The notes: generated from the sequence alone by a model not told the origin. Numbered from the stretch's first letter, positions 30,108 to 37,753 are shown. The stretch: DNA of 37,753 nucleotides from CAKUFA01 sp963627465 (GCA_963627465.1 CAVGBO010000018.1:1-37753); one strand, 5' to 3'. Made by a program: numbers and translations.

Positions 30108-31031
30108 ATGAATCATCCAAAAGCAGTAATAGGAACGAACTCTTGGGGAAGCGCTGCATACGAAAAACTGATCCGTGGCAGCGTGGTAGATCACGATACT
30201 TTGAAAGAGGCTATGAAGACGGCTGTAAAATCCAATCTTCTATTTGTGGATTCGGCAAGGGATTACGGCTTTGGAAAAGGTCCCAAACTGATCGGAATGT
30301 GTTGCCCGGATGAAATCAAAATATCGTCAAAATACACGCCATTTACAAAATTCAAACCGGGTCAAGTGCGCGAGTCCGTGGACAAGGATTTGCATGATTT
30401 CGGCAGGACGAGTATCGAAGTGTACTGGCTTCATATGCCGAATGATATTCCTCAGTATATGGAAGAAATGGTGGCACTTTACCGAGAGGGAAAAATTGAA
30501 AACATTGGCGTTTCCAACTTCAATCTGGAAGAATGCAAACTTGCTAAGTCTATTTTGGATGAAGCGGGGATTCCCTTGTTTGGCGTCCAGAATCATTATA
30601 GTCTCATTGATCGTGAGTGGGAAAAGAACGGATTGCTTTCATGGTGCAAGGAAAACGGCATCCAGTTTTGGGCATGGGCTGTGTTGGAAGAAGGGGTCCT
30701 AACAGGTCCTAAACAAAAAGATGAAAAGTTTGCCATCATGAAAGCGATTTACAGCAGAAAACGCAGGAAGTTAAACCGCCTCTTTGCGTTGATGGAGCAA
30801 GTAGGCGCGGAACATGGTATGACAATCCCACAGGTCGCGATTTCATTTGTGGCAAATAAGGGGATTGTACCGATCTGCGGATGCCGCAAACCGTATCAGG
30901 TAGAACAACTGGGGGTTGCAGCAAACACAAAGTTGAGCGAAGCGGAAATGAAAGACCTAGAAGCAGCTTCGGATGAATTGAATGTAAAGATACTGGGACC
31001 GGATATGTTCCGTTTCGCTGTCAGAAAGTAA
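30108..31031 (+). CDS. Aldo/keto reductase
   Basis: A 307-residue NADPH-dependent oxidoreductase with a TIM barrel, acting on aldehydes, ketones or sugars. The catalytic tetrad is readable as FVDSARDYG (Asp and Tyr), ISSKY (Lys) and YWLHMPND (His). NIGVSNFNLEE and the late PICGCRKPYQVEQL (cofactor-binding end) confirm the family. Start ATG 30108 follows GAGGTG, a weak site. The DNA is visibly richer in A/T and in AAA, ATT and GAA codons than the flanking feo and tat genes, so recent acquisition is likely. It lies 15 bases after the repressor gene but is probably unrelated to iron. Confidence 0.88.
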   Translation: MNHPKAVIGTNSWGSAAYEKLIRGSVVDHDTLKEAMKTAVKSNLLFVDSARDYGFGKGPKLIGMCCPDEIKISSKYTPFTKFKPGQVRESVDKDLHDFGRTSIEVYWLHMPNDIPQYMEEMVALYREGKIENIGVSNFNLEECKLAKSILDEAGIPLFGVQNHYSLIDREWEKNGLLSWCKENGIQFWAWAVLEEGVLTGPKQKDEKFAIMKAIYSRKRRKLNRLFALMEQVGAEHGMTIPQVAISFVANKGIVPICGCRKPYQVEQLGVAANTKLSEAEMKDLEAASDELNVKILGPDMFRFAVRK

Positions 31032-31175
31032 GTACAACAACGATAACACCCGGCTTGTCGGTTTGCAAGGTGGGAGATTTAATGCCTCTTCAATTTGTTG
31101 AACGCTTCTACTGCATAGCAAATTCCTTCACTTGCACCTTGCCCGGCTTGGGAAAAGTGGTTTTTATCACCATAG
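31032..31175. other. AT-rich stretch after the aldo/keto reductase, possible gene remnant
   Basis: No supported gene. On the minus strand one frame (31079-31175) reads a protein-like segment, GDKNHFSQAGQGASEG and then a helix ending FNKLKRH before a stop. It has no start or ribosome site and lies beyond the tatC terminator. It may be the tail of a gene truncated when the AT-rich segment arrived. I do not recognise the family. Confidence 0.2.
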
Positions 31176-31213
31176 AAAAAGCACAACGACTTGCTTTCTG
31201 TCGCTGTGCTTTT
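31176..31213. terminator. Bidirectional terminator between aldo/keto reductase and tatC
   Basis: AAAAGCACAACGAC and GTCGCTGTGCTTTT form an 11-bp core stem. On the minus strand the only mismatch becomes a G-U pair and TTTTTC follows, so it mainly serves tatC. Confidence 0.82.
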
Positions 31214-31281
31214 CATTTTAAGTGGAAAATTCATTAGCCCTTTGGCACGTTTGCAGAGGATCAACGATATACGGTACTTTG

Positions 31282-32079
31282 TTATGCCCGACTGCGAGCC
31301 TTGGTGCAGCGGCTGACCAGAATGCCGATTTCATACAGGGCGCACATGGGCAGTCCCAGTGCAATCTGGGATACAACATCTGGGGGCGTGAGAATGGCCG
31401 CAATGATAAAGATGGCAAGAATCACATACCGCCGCTTGCTGGTCAGCATCTCCGGCGTGGTCAATCCCACACGGGTGGTCAGGTACAGCACCACCGGCAG
31501 CTGAAAAGCAATGCCGAAGGGAACCAGGAAACCGAAAAGAAAGCTGACGTACTTGTCAATGGACAGCATGGGCGTCGCCACCGAATCTCCTGCCACAAGG
31601 AAGAAGTCCACCGCCAGAGAATACACGGCGAAGTAGCAGAAGGTAACGCCAATCAGGAACAGCAGCAGTGCCAACACAAACAGTAAACGGAAGGCATGCT
31701 TCTCGTTGGGATAAAGGGCAGGCTTAATAAAGCTCCATACCTGCCAAATGACTACAGGGCTTGCCACGATCATGCCGGCCAGCAGTGCCACCTTAAATTT
31801 GGTGACCAGGGCTTCCGACATGGCAGTGAAAATCACCTGAATGCCTCGAGCCTGAATGGGCGCCAGGATCCAATTCATCAGCGGATCAATGGCAAAGTAA
31901 AACACCAGCAGAAAGGCAACGGCCACCGCACCGAGGGAAATCACCAGCACCTTTCGCAGTGCCAGCAGATGACTCAGCATGGATTCACCCTTCGGCTCCT
32001 CTTGCTCGGCAGGATTTTCCGTCTCGCCTGATGCATCCTTTTGCTTTTCTTCGGCCGGAAAGGTTTCTTTCTGCTTCAT
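31282..32079 (-). CDS. tatC: Twin-arginine translocase subunit TatC
   Basis: A 265-residue membrane protein that recognises twin-arginine signal peptides. After a charged cytoplasmic N-terminus (about 1-33) come six helices. Family signs are the N-terminal MLSHLLALRKVLV, the conserved VWSFIKPALYPNEKHAF loop, and the later FGIAFQLPVVLYL and ILTPPDVVSQIALGLPMCALYE regions. The start codon overlaps the stop of tatA (ATGA), so they are translationally coupled. The unusually long, Glu/Lys-rich N-terminal extension is worth noting. It exports the Tat substrate encoded at the head of the same cluster. Confidence 0.95.
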   Translation of the reverse strand: MKQKETFPAEEKQKDASGETENPAEQEEPKGESMLSHLLALRKVLVISLGAVAVAFLLVFYFAIDPLMNWILAPIQARGIQVIFTAMSEALVTKFKVALLAGMIVASPVVIWQVWSFIKPALYPNEKHAFRLLFVLALLLFLIGVTFCYFAVYSLAVDFFLVAGDSVATPMLSIDKYVSFLFGFLVPFGIAFQLPVVLYLTTRVGLTTPEMLTSKRRYVILAIFIIAAILTPPDVVSQIALGLPMCALYEIGILVSRCTKARSRA

Positions 32080-32255
32080 GCTTCGTCCTTTTTGTCTTTG
32101 TCGGCATCGTCATCGGACTTATCGTCCTTCAGCTCACTCTTGAAATCCTTGATGCTCTTGCCCAGGGCTTTGCCTACGCCGGCCAGCTTGTTGCCGCCGA
32201 AGAGCACCAACGCCAATACAACAATCAGCAAAATTTCAGTCGTTCCAAGACGCAT
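32076..32255 (-). CDS. tatA: Twin-arginine translocase subunit TatA
   Basis: A 59-residue pore-forming Tat subunit. It has a short N-terminal membrane helix (TTEILLIVVLALVLFGGNKL), the FGG hinge, an amphipathic helix (GVGKALGKSIKDFKSEL), and a highly charged Asp/Lys tail. GGGAGG precedes the ATG at 32255. The stop overlaps the tatC start by four bases. It is distinct from the upstream TatB-like protein. Confidence 0.92.
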   Translation of the reverse strand: MRLGTTEILLIVVLALVLFGGNKLAGVGKALGKSIKDFKSELKDDKSDDDADKDKKDEA

Positions 32256-32269
32256 GTTTGTGTCCTCCC

Positions 32270-32572
32270 TTATTTCGACTCCGTGTCGTGTTTGAACGCA
32301 TCCGCGGTCTTCTCCACGGACTTCTTTGTTTCGCGCAACTCTTCGGAAATGTCGCCCTGCTTGACGGCGTCCTTTACGTCGTGGCGTACTTCACTGACTT
32401 CCTTTTCAATGGTATCCCAGCCGGACTCTTTTTTGATATCGTTGATCAGATTGCGTGACTTCTTGACCATGCGAGCCAGCCAGCGAGCCACTTTCGGCAA
32501 GTCCTTCGGGCCAACCACAACAAAGGCGACCAGCAGGATCAGCAGCAATTCCGTAAAGCCGATATTGAACAC
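32270..32572 (-). CDS. tatB: TatB-like twin-arginine translocase subunit
   Basis: A 100-residue protein with the TatB-type N-terminus, MFNIGFTELLLILLVAFVVV followed by GPKDLP, and Glu at position 8. A long amphipathic and coiled region (about 25-95) is longer than in TatA. Many Gram-positive bacteria use only TatA and TatC; the GPK-LP motif and the extended helix indicate a dedicated TatB here, so a three-part translocase is likely. It starts with GTG; AGGAGG lies 11 bases before it. It is followed by tatA and tatC in one operon. Confidence 0.82.
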   Translation of the reverse strand: MFNIGFTELLLILLVAFVVVGPKDLPKVARWLARMVKKSRNLINDIKKESGWDTIEKEVSEVRHDVKDAVKQGDISEELRETKKSVEKTADAFKHDTESK

Positions 32573-32618
32573 AGACTACCGCTCCTCCTCTTTCATTGCT
32601 TCCCGAAGAATAAAGATA

Positions 32619-32658
32619 GGGGAGAGCCGCATGGGCACTGCCCAGGCAGACCCTCCCC
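32619..32658 (-). terminator. Partial terminator between the Tat substrate gene and tatB
   Basis: GGGGAG/CTCCCC closes an inner TGGGC/GCCCA stem, followed on the minus strand by TATCTTTATT. It probably gives more substrate message than translocase message. Confidence 0.6.
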
Positions 32659-32669
32659 AAGATGAATCA

Positions 32670-33611
32670 TTACTTGCCAGCTTTGACCAGGGCATCGTTG
32701 ACGGCGGCAATCAGTGCTTCACTCGTCTTGGTTGCACCGGTGACAGTGTCAACAGCGGTGGAGTTGTTGGCGACCATGGTATCCAACAGGGCGAAGGCGG
32801 GGTCAGAAATGCCTGCCGTCTCATTGTGACTCAGCACTTCGATCTTGGCAATCTTGTCCCCATCCATGGTGACCTTCACCTTGATGGGACCGCCGATTTC
32901 GCTGGTCGCCTCGCCGATATACTCGTTAGCAGCCAGAGTCTCTTCCGTTGCCACAGGCTCAGCAGCAGCCACGCTGTAGCCGAAGTGCACATTCAGAATT
33001 TCAACGGCCTTGGCGGCGGTCTCGCCGGTTACGGCAGCGCAGCGAGCCTTGCGGCCGTCATCTGCCATGGTGAAGCCGGTGGCATCCATGTACTTGTTCA
33101 CGGAATCACGGCATTCCACAGAGCCTGCCACGGTGGTGGTGGGAGCTGCAAATTCAGGCTGATATTCAGGGAAGGGCTTTTCCTTATACCATGCATACAG
33201 CTCATTACGCAGCTGACCGGCCTCGCTGGCTTCACAGAACAGACCGAAGATTGCACAGCAGCCGCCCAGAGAGCCACAAAGGGATTGCTGACCGTAGCCG
33301 CCGGCACCGTTGGCAAACATACGAGCGTTGAACTGGTTGTACGGATAGCCGTACTTGGCAGCCAGCGTCTCAATGATGGCAGCAAATGCACCGGCGCAGC
33401 AGCCGCCATGGGAATAGAAAGCCTTGTATCCGGCTTCCATTACTTCCTGGGGATCTAGCTTCTCCCACTTCCAAGGCCACTCAGGTGCCGCAATTTCTTC
33501 TTCAGCAACACCGGTGCTCAGGTTGATGGGCAGCGCAGTAGCGACAGCAACACCCAGCAATCCTTTGCCGGTTGTGCGCAAAAAGTCGCGGCGACTCGTG
33601 TTCATGTCCAT
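32670..33611 (-). CDS. Tat-exported C_GCAxxG-type protein with covalent-FMN domain
   Basis: A 313-residue exported redox protein. A twin-arginine signal (SRRDFLRTTGKGLLG, residues 6-20) leads to a Cys-rich domain of the C_GCAxxG_C_C type (about 60-180). That domain contains GGCCAGAF, a QQSLCGSLGGCCAIFG segment and later VECRD and ARCAAVTGE. A C-terminal FMN-binding domain (about 230-313) follows, with DTVTGATKTS at 288-297. The TGAT Thr294 is the expected site of ApbE-dependent flavin attachment. The cysteines could bind a metal or cluster, and the combination suggests electron transfer outside the membrane. AGGAGG precedes the start. It is encoded directly ahead of tatB-tatA-tatC. The fused architecture is inferred from motifs; the function is unknown. 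Confidence 0.85.
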   Translation of the reverse strand: MDMNTSRRDFLRTTGKGLLGVAVATALPINLSTGVAEEEIAAPEWPWKWEKLDPQEVMEAGYKAFYSHGGCCAGAFAAIIETLAAKYGYPYNQFNARMFANGAGGYGQQSLCGSLGGCCAIFGLFCEASEAGQLRNELYAWYKEKPFPEYQPEFAAPTTTVAGSVECRDSVNKYMDATGFTMADDGRKARCAAVTGETAAKAVEILNVHFGYSVAAAEPVATEETLAANEYIGEATSEIGGPIKVKVTMDGDKIAKIEVLSHNETAGISDPAFALLDTMVANNSTAVDTVTGATKTSEALIAAVNDALVKAGK

Positions 33612-33670
33612 ACCGTATGTTCCTCCTCATGGTTCATAATAGCTTGCTTCATCCTACATCTAGCAAGCAA

Positions 33671-33708
33671 CCTACGTTAATTCTATCACAATAACGTAGG
33701 CACGTCAA
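33671..33708 (-). promoter_or_regulatory. Promoter of the Tat operon spanned by an inverted-repeat operator
   Basis: Minus strand TTGACG (33708-33703), a 17-bp spacer and TAGAAT (33685-33680). CCTACGTTA and TAACGTAGG (33671-33679 and 33692-33700) form a perfect inverted repeat with centres 21 bp apart, flanking the -10 box. A dimeric repressor bound there would block the promoter. A second repeat, GCTTGCT/AGCAAGC (33642-33668), lies in the leader. Confidence 0.75.
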
Positions 33709-33907
33709 CAGAAAACAGTCAAATCAGGGAAGAAATTTTCCCGTCAACGCCATGCATTTATTGCCGATGCATAGAAAAAAAGACAAACGCAACAAAACAG
33801 GGAAATTGTTTTCCATCGGCAGGGAATTCCTCTTCTGCATCGAATGTTGGCAATGCAAAGTATGTTTCGTTTTCAATCCGATGACCGATGAACCGGAGGG
33901 CTTTCCT

Positions 33908-35962
33908 ATGATTCGCAGATATGACTTTGGTACCCCGATTCCCACCGACGCAGTGATTGTCCCTGTTCCCATGGGGGAAGGCGGTCTGCCTTATATGACC
34001 ACCACGTCTCATGGAGCGGCACTCAGCTTTACGGTGCCTCTTGGGGAACATGATATGATCTTCGGCCTGGGCGAAAACGTCCGGGGCATCAATAAGCGAG
34101 GCTTCCGCTATCGGGCATGGAACACGGATGATCCCAGCCACCATGAAGGTCGGGAATGCCTGTACAGCAGCCACAACCTGCTGATCTTTTCCGGCGAATG
34201 CGGCCTTTTCGGCGTTTACTTTGATGATCCCGGCGATGTGGTGTTTGATCTCGGCTACACGGACAGCGACAAGACGGTGATCACTAGCCCGGAGGGAAAC
34301 ATCAGCGTTTACCTGATCGAGGAGGACAGTTTGAAGGGCATCGTGCATACCTTCCGCAGCATTATCGGGCAAAGCTACTTGCCCCCTAAGTGGGCGTTTG
34401 GCTACATTCAGTCCCGCTGGGGCTATGCTACAGAGGAGGAAGTCCGCACCATTGTCCGGGAGCATCGCACCAGGCACATCCCCTTGGATAGCGTCAGCAT
34501 GGACATTGATTACATGGAGCGGTTCAAGGATTTCACCTGGAATCAAAGCAATTTTGCTGACCTGAAGAAGCTGACGGGAGACATGGGGAAGGAGCATATT
34601 CGTCTGGTGCCCATCATTGACGCCGGAGTGAAGCAGGAGCAAGGCTATGACGTGTGCGATGAGGGGCTGGCCAAGGGCTATTTCTGCCTGAAGGCGGACG
34701 GAAAACCCTTTGTGGGTGCGGTGTGGCCGGGGCATAGCTATTTCCCGGATTTTCTGCGGCCGGAGGTTCGGGCATGGTTCGGTAGGCAGTACTTCAAGCT
34801 GCTGGATGCAGGAATTGAAGGCTTCTGGAATGACATGAACGAGCCTGCTCTGTTCTACTCGGAAGAAACGTTGCAGGAGGCCATTGAGCTGGCAGAAAGC
34901 TGCAAGGGCAAAAACCTGGGTGTAGAGGAGTGCTTCCACCTGAAGGGCGTGTTCCAGCAAACGGCCAATAACATGGATGATTATTGCCGATTCTATCATG
35001 TGGTGGACGGGAAGACCATTCGCCACGACCGGGTACACAACCTGTATGGCTACAATATGACCCGGGCAGCGGCAGAGGGCTTCAAAGCCTACCAGCCGGA
35101 TAAGCGGTATCTGCTGTTCAGTCGCTCCTCCTATGTAGGAGCCCATCGGTACGGCGGTGTTTGGCAGGGGGATAACTGCTCCTGGTGGAGTCACATTCTG
35201 CTGAACCTGAAGCAGCTTCCCTCCCTGAACATGTGCGGCTTCCTCTTCAACGGAGCTGATTTGGGCGGCTTTGGGCAGAACACCACGGAGGATCTGCTGC
35301 TACGCTGGCTGCAGCTGGGTGTCTTTACCCCCTTGATGCGCAACCATTCCGCACAGCATACCCGGGATCAGGAAATCTACCGCTTCCGCCGCTGGGAGGA
35401 TATGCGCCGGGTGCTGACGGTTCGCTATGCCCTGCTTCCCTATCTGTACAGTGAATTCATGAAGGCTGCACTGACCGATGAAATGCTTTTCCGGCCACTG
35501 GCCTTTGACGATCCTGAGGATGACGTTGCCTGCCGCACCGAGGATCAGGTGATGCTGGGCGGCGAGTGCATGATTGCCCCTGTCTACGAGCAGAATGCCC
35601 GGGGACGGCACGTGTATCTGCCGGAGGACATGCTCATGGTGCGCTTCCGCTCTGCAGAGGATTACGATCTGCTGCCCATGACGGCTGGTCATCACTGGAT
35701 CACGCTGGAGCTGAACGAGTTCCCGCTGTTCATCCGCCGGGGCGCCATGATTCCCCTGAGCCATGGCGGCGAATGGGTGGAAGCGGTGGATAGCCGCAAC
35801 CTGACCCTGCTGGGCTGGGATTGTGATCATGCGGAGTATGCCCTTTATGATGATGACGGGCAAAGCACAGATGCAAAGTTGGAGGGGCATGTACAGACCC
35901 TCCGTGCAGATGCTCCTGGGGAAGGGTTCACTTTGGACAGCAGCAAGCTGATCCACGGGTAA
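33908..35962 (+). CDS. GH31 alpha-glycosidase
   Basis: A 684-residue intracellular family-31 enzyme (alpha-glucosidase or alpha-xylosidase type). The N-terminal beta-sandwich (about 1-150) includes FGLGENVRGINKRGFRYRAW. The catalytic barrel has the nucleophile Asp309 in GFWNDMNEPALF and the acid/base Asp422 in GGVWQGDN. The QSRWGYATEEEV and MDIDYMERFKDFTW loops are classic for the family. No signal peptide is present. The start at 33908 follows CCGGAGGG by seven bases; in-frame ATG codons upstream lack a ribosome site and code for an atypical Lys/Cys-rich stretch. The oxidoreductase gene follows after 13 bases, forming an operon. No clear promoter was found in 33709-33907. Confidence 0.92.
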   Translation: MIRRYDFGTPIPTDAVIVPVPMGEGGLPYMTTTSHGAALSFTVPLGEHDMIFGLGENVRGINKRGFRYRAWNTDDPSHHEGRECLYSSHNLLIFSGECGLFGVYFDDPGDVVFDLGYTDSDKTVITSPEGNISVYLIEEDSLKGIVHTFRSIIGQSYLPPKWAFGYIQSRWGYATEEEVRTIVREHRTRHIPLDSVSMDIDYMERFKDFTWNQSNFADLKKLTGDMGKEHIRLVPIIDAGVKQEQGYDVCDEGLAKGYFCLKADGKPFVGAVWPGHSYFPDFLRPEVRAWFGRQYFKLLDAGIEGFWNDMNEPALFYSEETLQEAIELAESCKGKNLGVEECFHLKGVFQQTANNMDDYCRFYHVVDGKTIRHDRVHNLYGYNMTRAAAEGFKAYQPDKRYLLFSRSSYVGAHRYGGVWQGDNCSWWSHILLNLKQLPSLNMCGFLFNGADLGGFGQNTTEDLLLRWLQLGVFTPLMRNHSAQHTRDQEIYRFRRWEDMRRVLTVRYALLPYLYSEFMKAALTDEMLFRPLAFDDPEDDVACRTEDQVMLGGECMIAPVYEQNARGRHVYLPEDMLMVRFRSAEDYDLLPMTAGHHWITLELNEFPLFIRRGAMIPLSHGGEWVEAVDSRNLTLLGWDCDHAEYALYDDDGQSTDAKLEGHVQTLRADAPGEGFTLDSSKLIHG

Positions 35963-35975
35963 AGGAGGGGTTACC

Positions 35976-37055
35976 GTGAACAGTGGCGATTGTATGCAGT
36001 ATGCACCCCATGGGCGACCAGGCCCTGTGGTGAAGCCGGGGGAGTTTGTCTTTTCCGTGATGTACCTGGAGCATGGACACATTGACGGCATGACCCGAGC
36101 GCTGCTTGATGCAGGTGCAACCCTGAAGCAAGTCTATGATCCTGATGCAGCCAAGGTAGCCGCCTTCCTCAAGCGTTTTCCCCAAGCGACTCCGGCAGCC
36201 TGCGAAGAAGAAATTTTGCAGGACAAGGATGTGCAGCTGGTGTGCGCCGCTGCTATTACCAGTCAGCGGTGCAGCCTGGGGCTCCGGGTCATGGAGGCAG
36301 AAAAGGACTACTTTACGGATAAAGGACCCTTCACCACCCTTGAGCAGTTGGCGCAGGCCAGAGAGGCACATCGCCGCACGGGACGGAAATACATGGTGTA
36401 CTTCAGCGAACGTCTTCATGTGGAGGCGGCTGTGCTGGCTGGCTACATGATCGCTCAGGGGGAAATCGGCCGAGTCATTCACATGGAAGGCTTCGGACCG
36501 CATACCCTGAATGCGGCAAGCCGGCCGGATTGGTTCTTCCGGCGTGCACAGTACGGAGGCATCCTGTGCGACATCGGCAGTCACCAGATTGAACAGTTCC
36601 TCTTCTATGCCGGGGACGACAACGTGCAGGTGGCAGGCAGCCGCATCGGCAACTATGCCAACCCAGAGCACCCGGAGCTGGACGATTTCGGAGACGTGAA
36701 CCTGAACGCATCCAACGGTGCTGCCGGGTACTTCCGTGTGGATTGGTTTTCGCCCAGGGGCTTGAGCACCTGGGGAGATGGGCGAATGTTCATCATGGGC
36801 ACGAAGGGCACCATCGAAATGCGGAAGTATGTGAACGTGGCTTCCGGTCAGCCTGGAGGCAACCATCTTTTTCTGGTGAACGACCGGGGAGAACAATACT
36901 TCAATGCTACGGACACGGTAGGGTTCCCCTTCTTCGGGCAGCTGATTCTGGACTGCCTGAATCGCACGGAATATGCCATGACCCAGGAGCATGTCTTCAA
37001 GGCGGCAGAGCTGTGCCTTGTTGCCCAAAGGGATGCAAAGGTTGTGGCACCCTGA
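35976..37055 (+). CDS. Gfo/Idh/MocA-family oxidoreductase
   Basis: A 359-residue protein of the NAD(P)-dependent Gfo/Idh/MocA family, which oxidises or reduces sugars and cyclitols. The N-terminal Rossmann domain is atypical: it lacks a clear GxGxxG and starts FVFSVMYLEHGHIDGM. It keeps the later CAAAITSQRCSLGLRVMEAEKDYFTDKGPFTTLEQL (identified by the DYFTDKG catalytic-Lys loop). The C-terminal domain has GGILCDIGSHQIEQFLFY, the usual GG-x-x-D-x-x-x-H sequence, and FIMGTKGTIEMR. GTG 35976 is the start, after AAAGGAGGGG. It shares the operon with GH31 and probably processes the released sugar. Confidence 0.85.
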   Translation: MNSGDCMQYAPHGRPGPVVKPGEFVFSVMYLEHGHIDGMTRALLDAGATLKQVYDPDAAKVAAFLKRFPQATPAACEEEILQDKDVQLVCAAAITSQRCSLGLRVMEAEKDYFTDKGPFTTLEQLAQAREAHRRTGRKYMVYFSERLHVEAAVLAGYMIAQGEIGRVIHMEGFGPHTLNAASRPDWFFRRAQYGGILCDIGSHQIEQFLFYAGDDNVQVAGSRIGNYANPEHPELDDFGDVNLNASNGAAGYFRVDWFSPRGLSTWGDGRMFIMGTKGTIEMRKYVNVASGQPGGNHLFLVNDRGEQYFNATDTVGFPFFGQLILDCLNRTEYAMTQEHVFKAAELCLVAQRDAKVVAP

Positions 37056-37071
37056 TGTGTTGGCAACCGCA

Positions 37072-37100
37072 TTGACATCCTCACTGTATCCACGTATAAT
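37072..37100 (+). promoter_or_regulatory. Perfect-consensus promoter of the ZIP gene
   Basis: TTGACA (37072-37077), a 17-bp spacer and TATAAT (37095-37100). A GC-rich hairpin with one mismatch (37109-37126) begins near the transcript start. Confidence 0.88.
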
Positions 37101-37143
37101 CATCCTAAGCCGCCGCAATCGACGGCGCTTTCACCATTACGAG

Positions 37144-37159
37144 GTTAGTTGTGTTTAAC
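37144..37159. promoter_or_regulatory. Metalloregulator operator upstream of the ZIP gene
   Basis: GGTTAG-TTGTGT-TTAAC matches the operators of the iron locus (left arm complete, right arm T for C). It lies in the leader, about 40 bases downstream of the predicted transcription start. Confidence 0.45.
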
Positions 37160-37193
37160 TGTTTGAATTAATGATAGAAAATGGGAGGTGCGT

Positions 37194-37753
37194 ATGGTAC
37201 AGATTCTTTCTCTTCCTTTTCTGGGCACGACCTTAGGGGCGGCCATGGTCTTTTTTCTGCGGGGCAACATTCCAGACCGGGTGGAGAAGCTGCTGCTTGG
37301 CTTTGCCTCCGGGGTGATGATTGCCGCCTCTGTGTGGTCGCTGCTGATCCCTGCCATTGATATGTCGGAGGGCGGCACCTTGCCTGCCTGGTTTCCAGCG
37401 GTGACAGGGTTTCTGGCAGGCATTGCCTTCTTGCTAGTGCTAGACAGCGTGATTCCCCACCTGCATCGCCACAGCGACACACCGGAAGGCGTCCGTTCCA
37501 AGCTGTCCCGTACGGCGATGTTGGTGTTTGCTGTAACGCTGCATAATCTGCCGGAGGGCATGGCTGTGGGCGTTACCTATGCCGGCGCTGCTTCAGGACA
37601 GGCGGACATCAGCATGGCGGGGGCATTCGCCCTAGCTCTTGGTATCGCCATTCAAAATTTCCCGGAAGGAGCCATCATCTCCATGCCCCTTCGGGGAGAA
37701 GGTACGTCCAAAGGCAAGGCCTTCCTCTATGGGGTGCTGTCCGGCATTGTGGA
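37194..37753 (+). CDS. ZIP-family metal transporter (cut by the window edge)
   Basis: The first 186 residues of a ZIP importer for Zn2+, Fe2+ or Mn2+ are visible, of the GufA/ZupT-like group. The helix-4 signature HNLPEGMAVGVTYAG and the helix-5 signature QNFPEGAIISMPL hold the His, Asn, Pro-Glu-Gly metal ligands. The loop between helices 3 and 4 has a short His-rich HLHRHSD. Four to five helices are present before the window ends, and no stop is reached. GGGAGG precedes the ATG at 37194. An iron-locus-type operator upstream suggests Fe or Mn as physiological cargo, but this is inference. Confidence 0.9.
   Translation, partial: MVQILSLPFLGTTLGAAMVFFLRGNIPDRVEKLLLGFASGVMIAASVWSLLIPAIDMSEGGTLPAWFPAVTGFLAGIAFLLVLDSVIPHLHRHSDTPEGVRSKLSRTAMLVFAVTLHNLPEGMAVGVTYAGAASGQADISMAGAFALALGIAIQNFPEGAIISMPLRGEGTSKGKAFLYGVLSGIV

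Noticed and set aside
33752..33907. N-terminal extension of the GH31 enzyme
   Set aside because: The stretch is Lys/Cys-rich and unlike the family, while CCGGAGGG sits correctly before the ATG at 33908.

Overview
The window looks like part of a chromosome from an anaerobic, gut-type Firmicute of class Clostridia. The evidence is near-consensus SigA promoters, almost all with 17-bp spacers, strong AGGAGG ribosome sites, a Feo locus with two FeoA genes plus the small Cys-rich FeoB companion, DUF3793 and DUF3783 proteins, long-form Prs and long-form HPF, and sugar ABC permeases with no local ATPase. The solute-binding protein and several exported proteins fit an uncultured Christensenellales/Oscillospirales-like lineage, but that placement is only a guess. 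No rRNA, tRNA, CRISPR array, insertion sequence or prophage gene was seen.

Positions 1-9002 (+): a PAP2-family phosphatase behind an array of GTGCA motifs; an ECF vitamin-transporter S component behind a structured leader that can fold as terminator or antiterminator; a cytoplasmic GH38 alpha-mannosidase; a YdjG-like double zinc-ribbon membrane protein; and a two-gene membrane operon ending in a DUF2142 protein. Positions 9062-11583 (+): a small CxxC zinc-ribbon protein with a possible ribosome-site-sequestering leader, then an operon of a degenerate receiver-like protein and an SPFH/YdjI-like protein. Positions 11664-18696 (+): a carbohydrate ABC operon (binding protein and two permeases) with a perfect promoter and a LacI/CcpA-like operator, then ATP-type phosphofructokinase and a CtpE-like P-type ATPase.

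Positions 18707-24898 (-): prs, a GNAT acetyltransferase and a DUF3783 gene in one operon; hpf; an acidic small protein; a P-loop protein with a degraded motif; and ftsH. Positions 25014-30092 (+) form an iron locus: DUF3793 protein, short flavodoxin, FeoA, FeoA, FeoB, Cys-rich FeoB partner and a DtxR/MntR-type repressor. Copies of an operator TTAG-N6-(C/T)TAA lie at the DUF3793 promoter, at the feoA promoter and again at the promoter of the ZIP metal transporter at the right edge, so one metalloregulator probably controls all three. The first of these transcripts also carries a compact three-stem leader RNA with two mutually exclusive folds, a candidate metal-responsive riboswitch.

Positions 30108-31031: an aldo/keto reductase in visibly AT-richer DNA, a likely acquired gene. 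Positions 31282-33708 (-): a Tat-exported C_GCAxxG-type protein with a covalent-FMN domain, followed directly by tatB-like, tatA and tatC, so a Tat substrate is encoded with its own exporter under a promoter spanned by an inverted-repeat operator. Positions 33908-37055 (+): a GH31 alpha-glycosidase and a Gfo/Idh/MocA oxidoreductase. Positions 37194 to the end: a ZIP transporter cut by the window edge.
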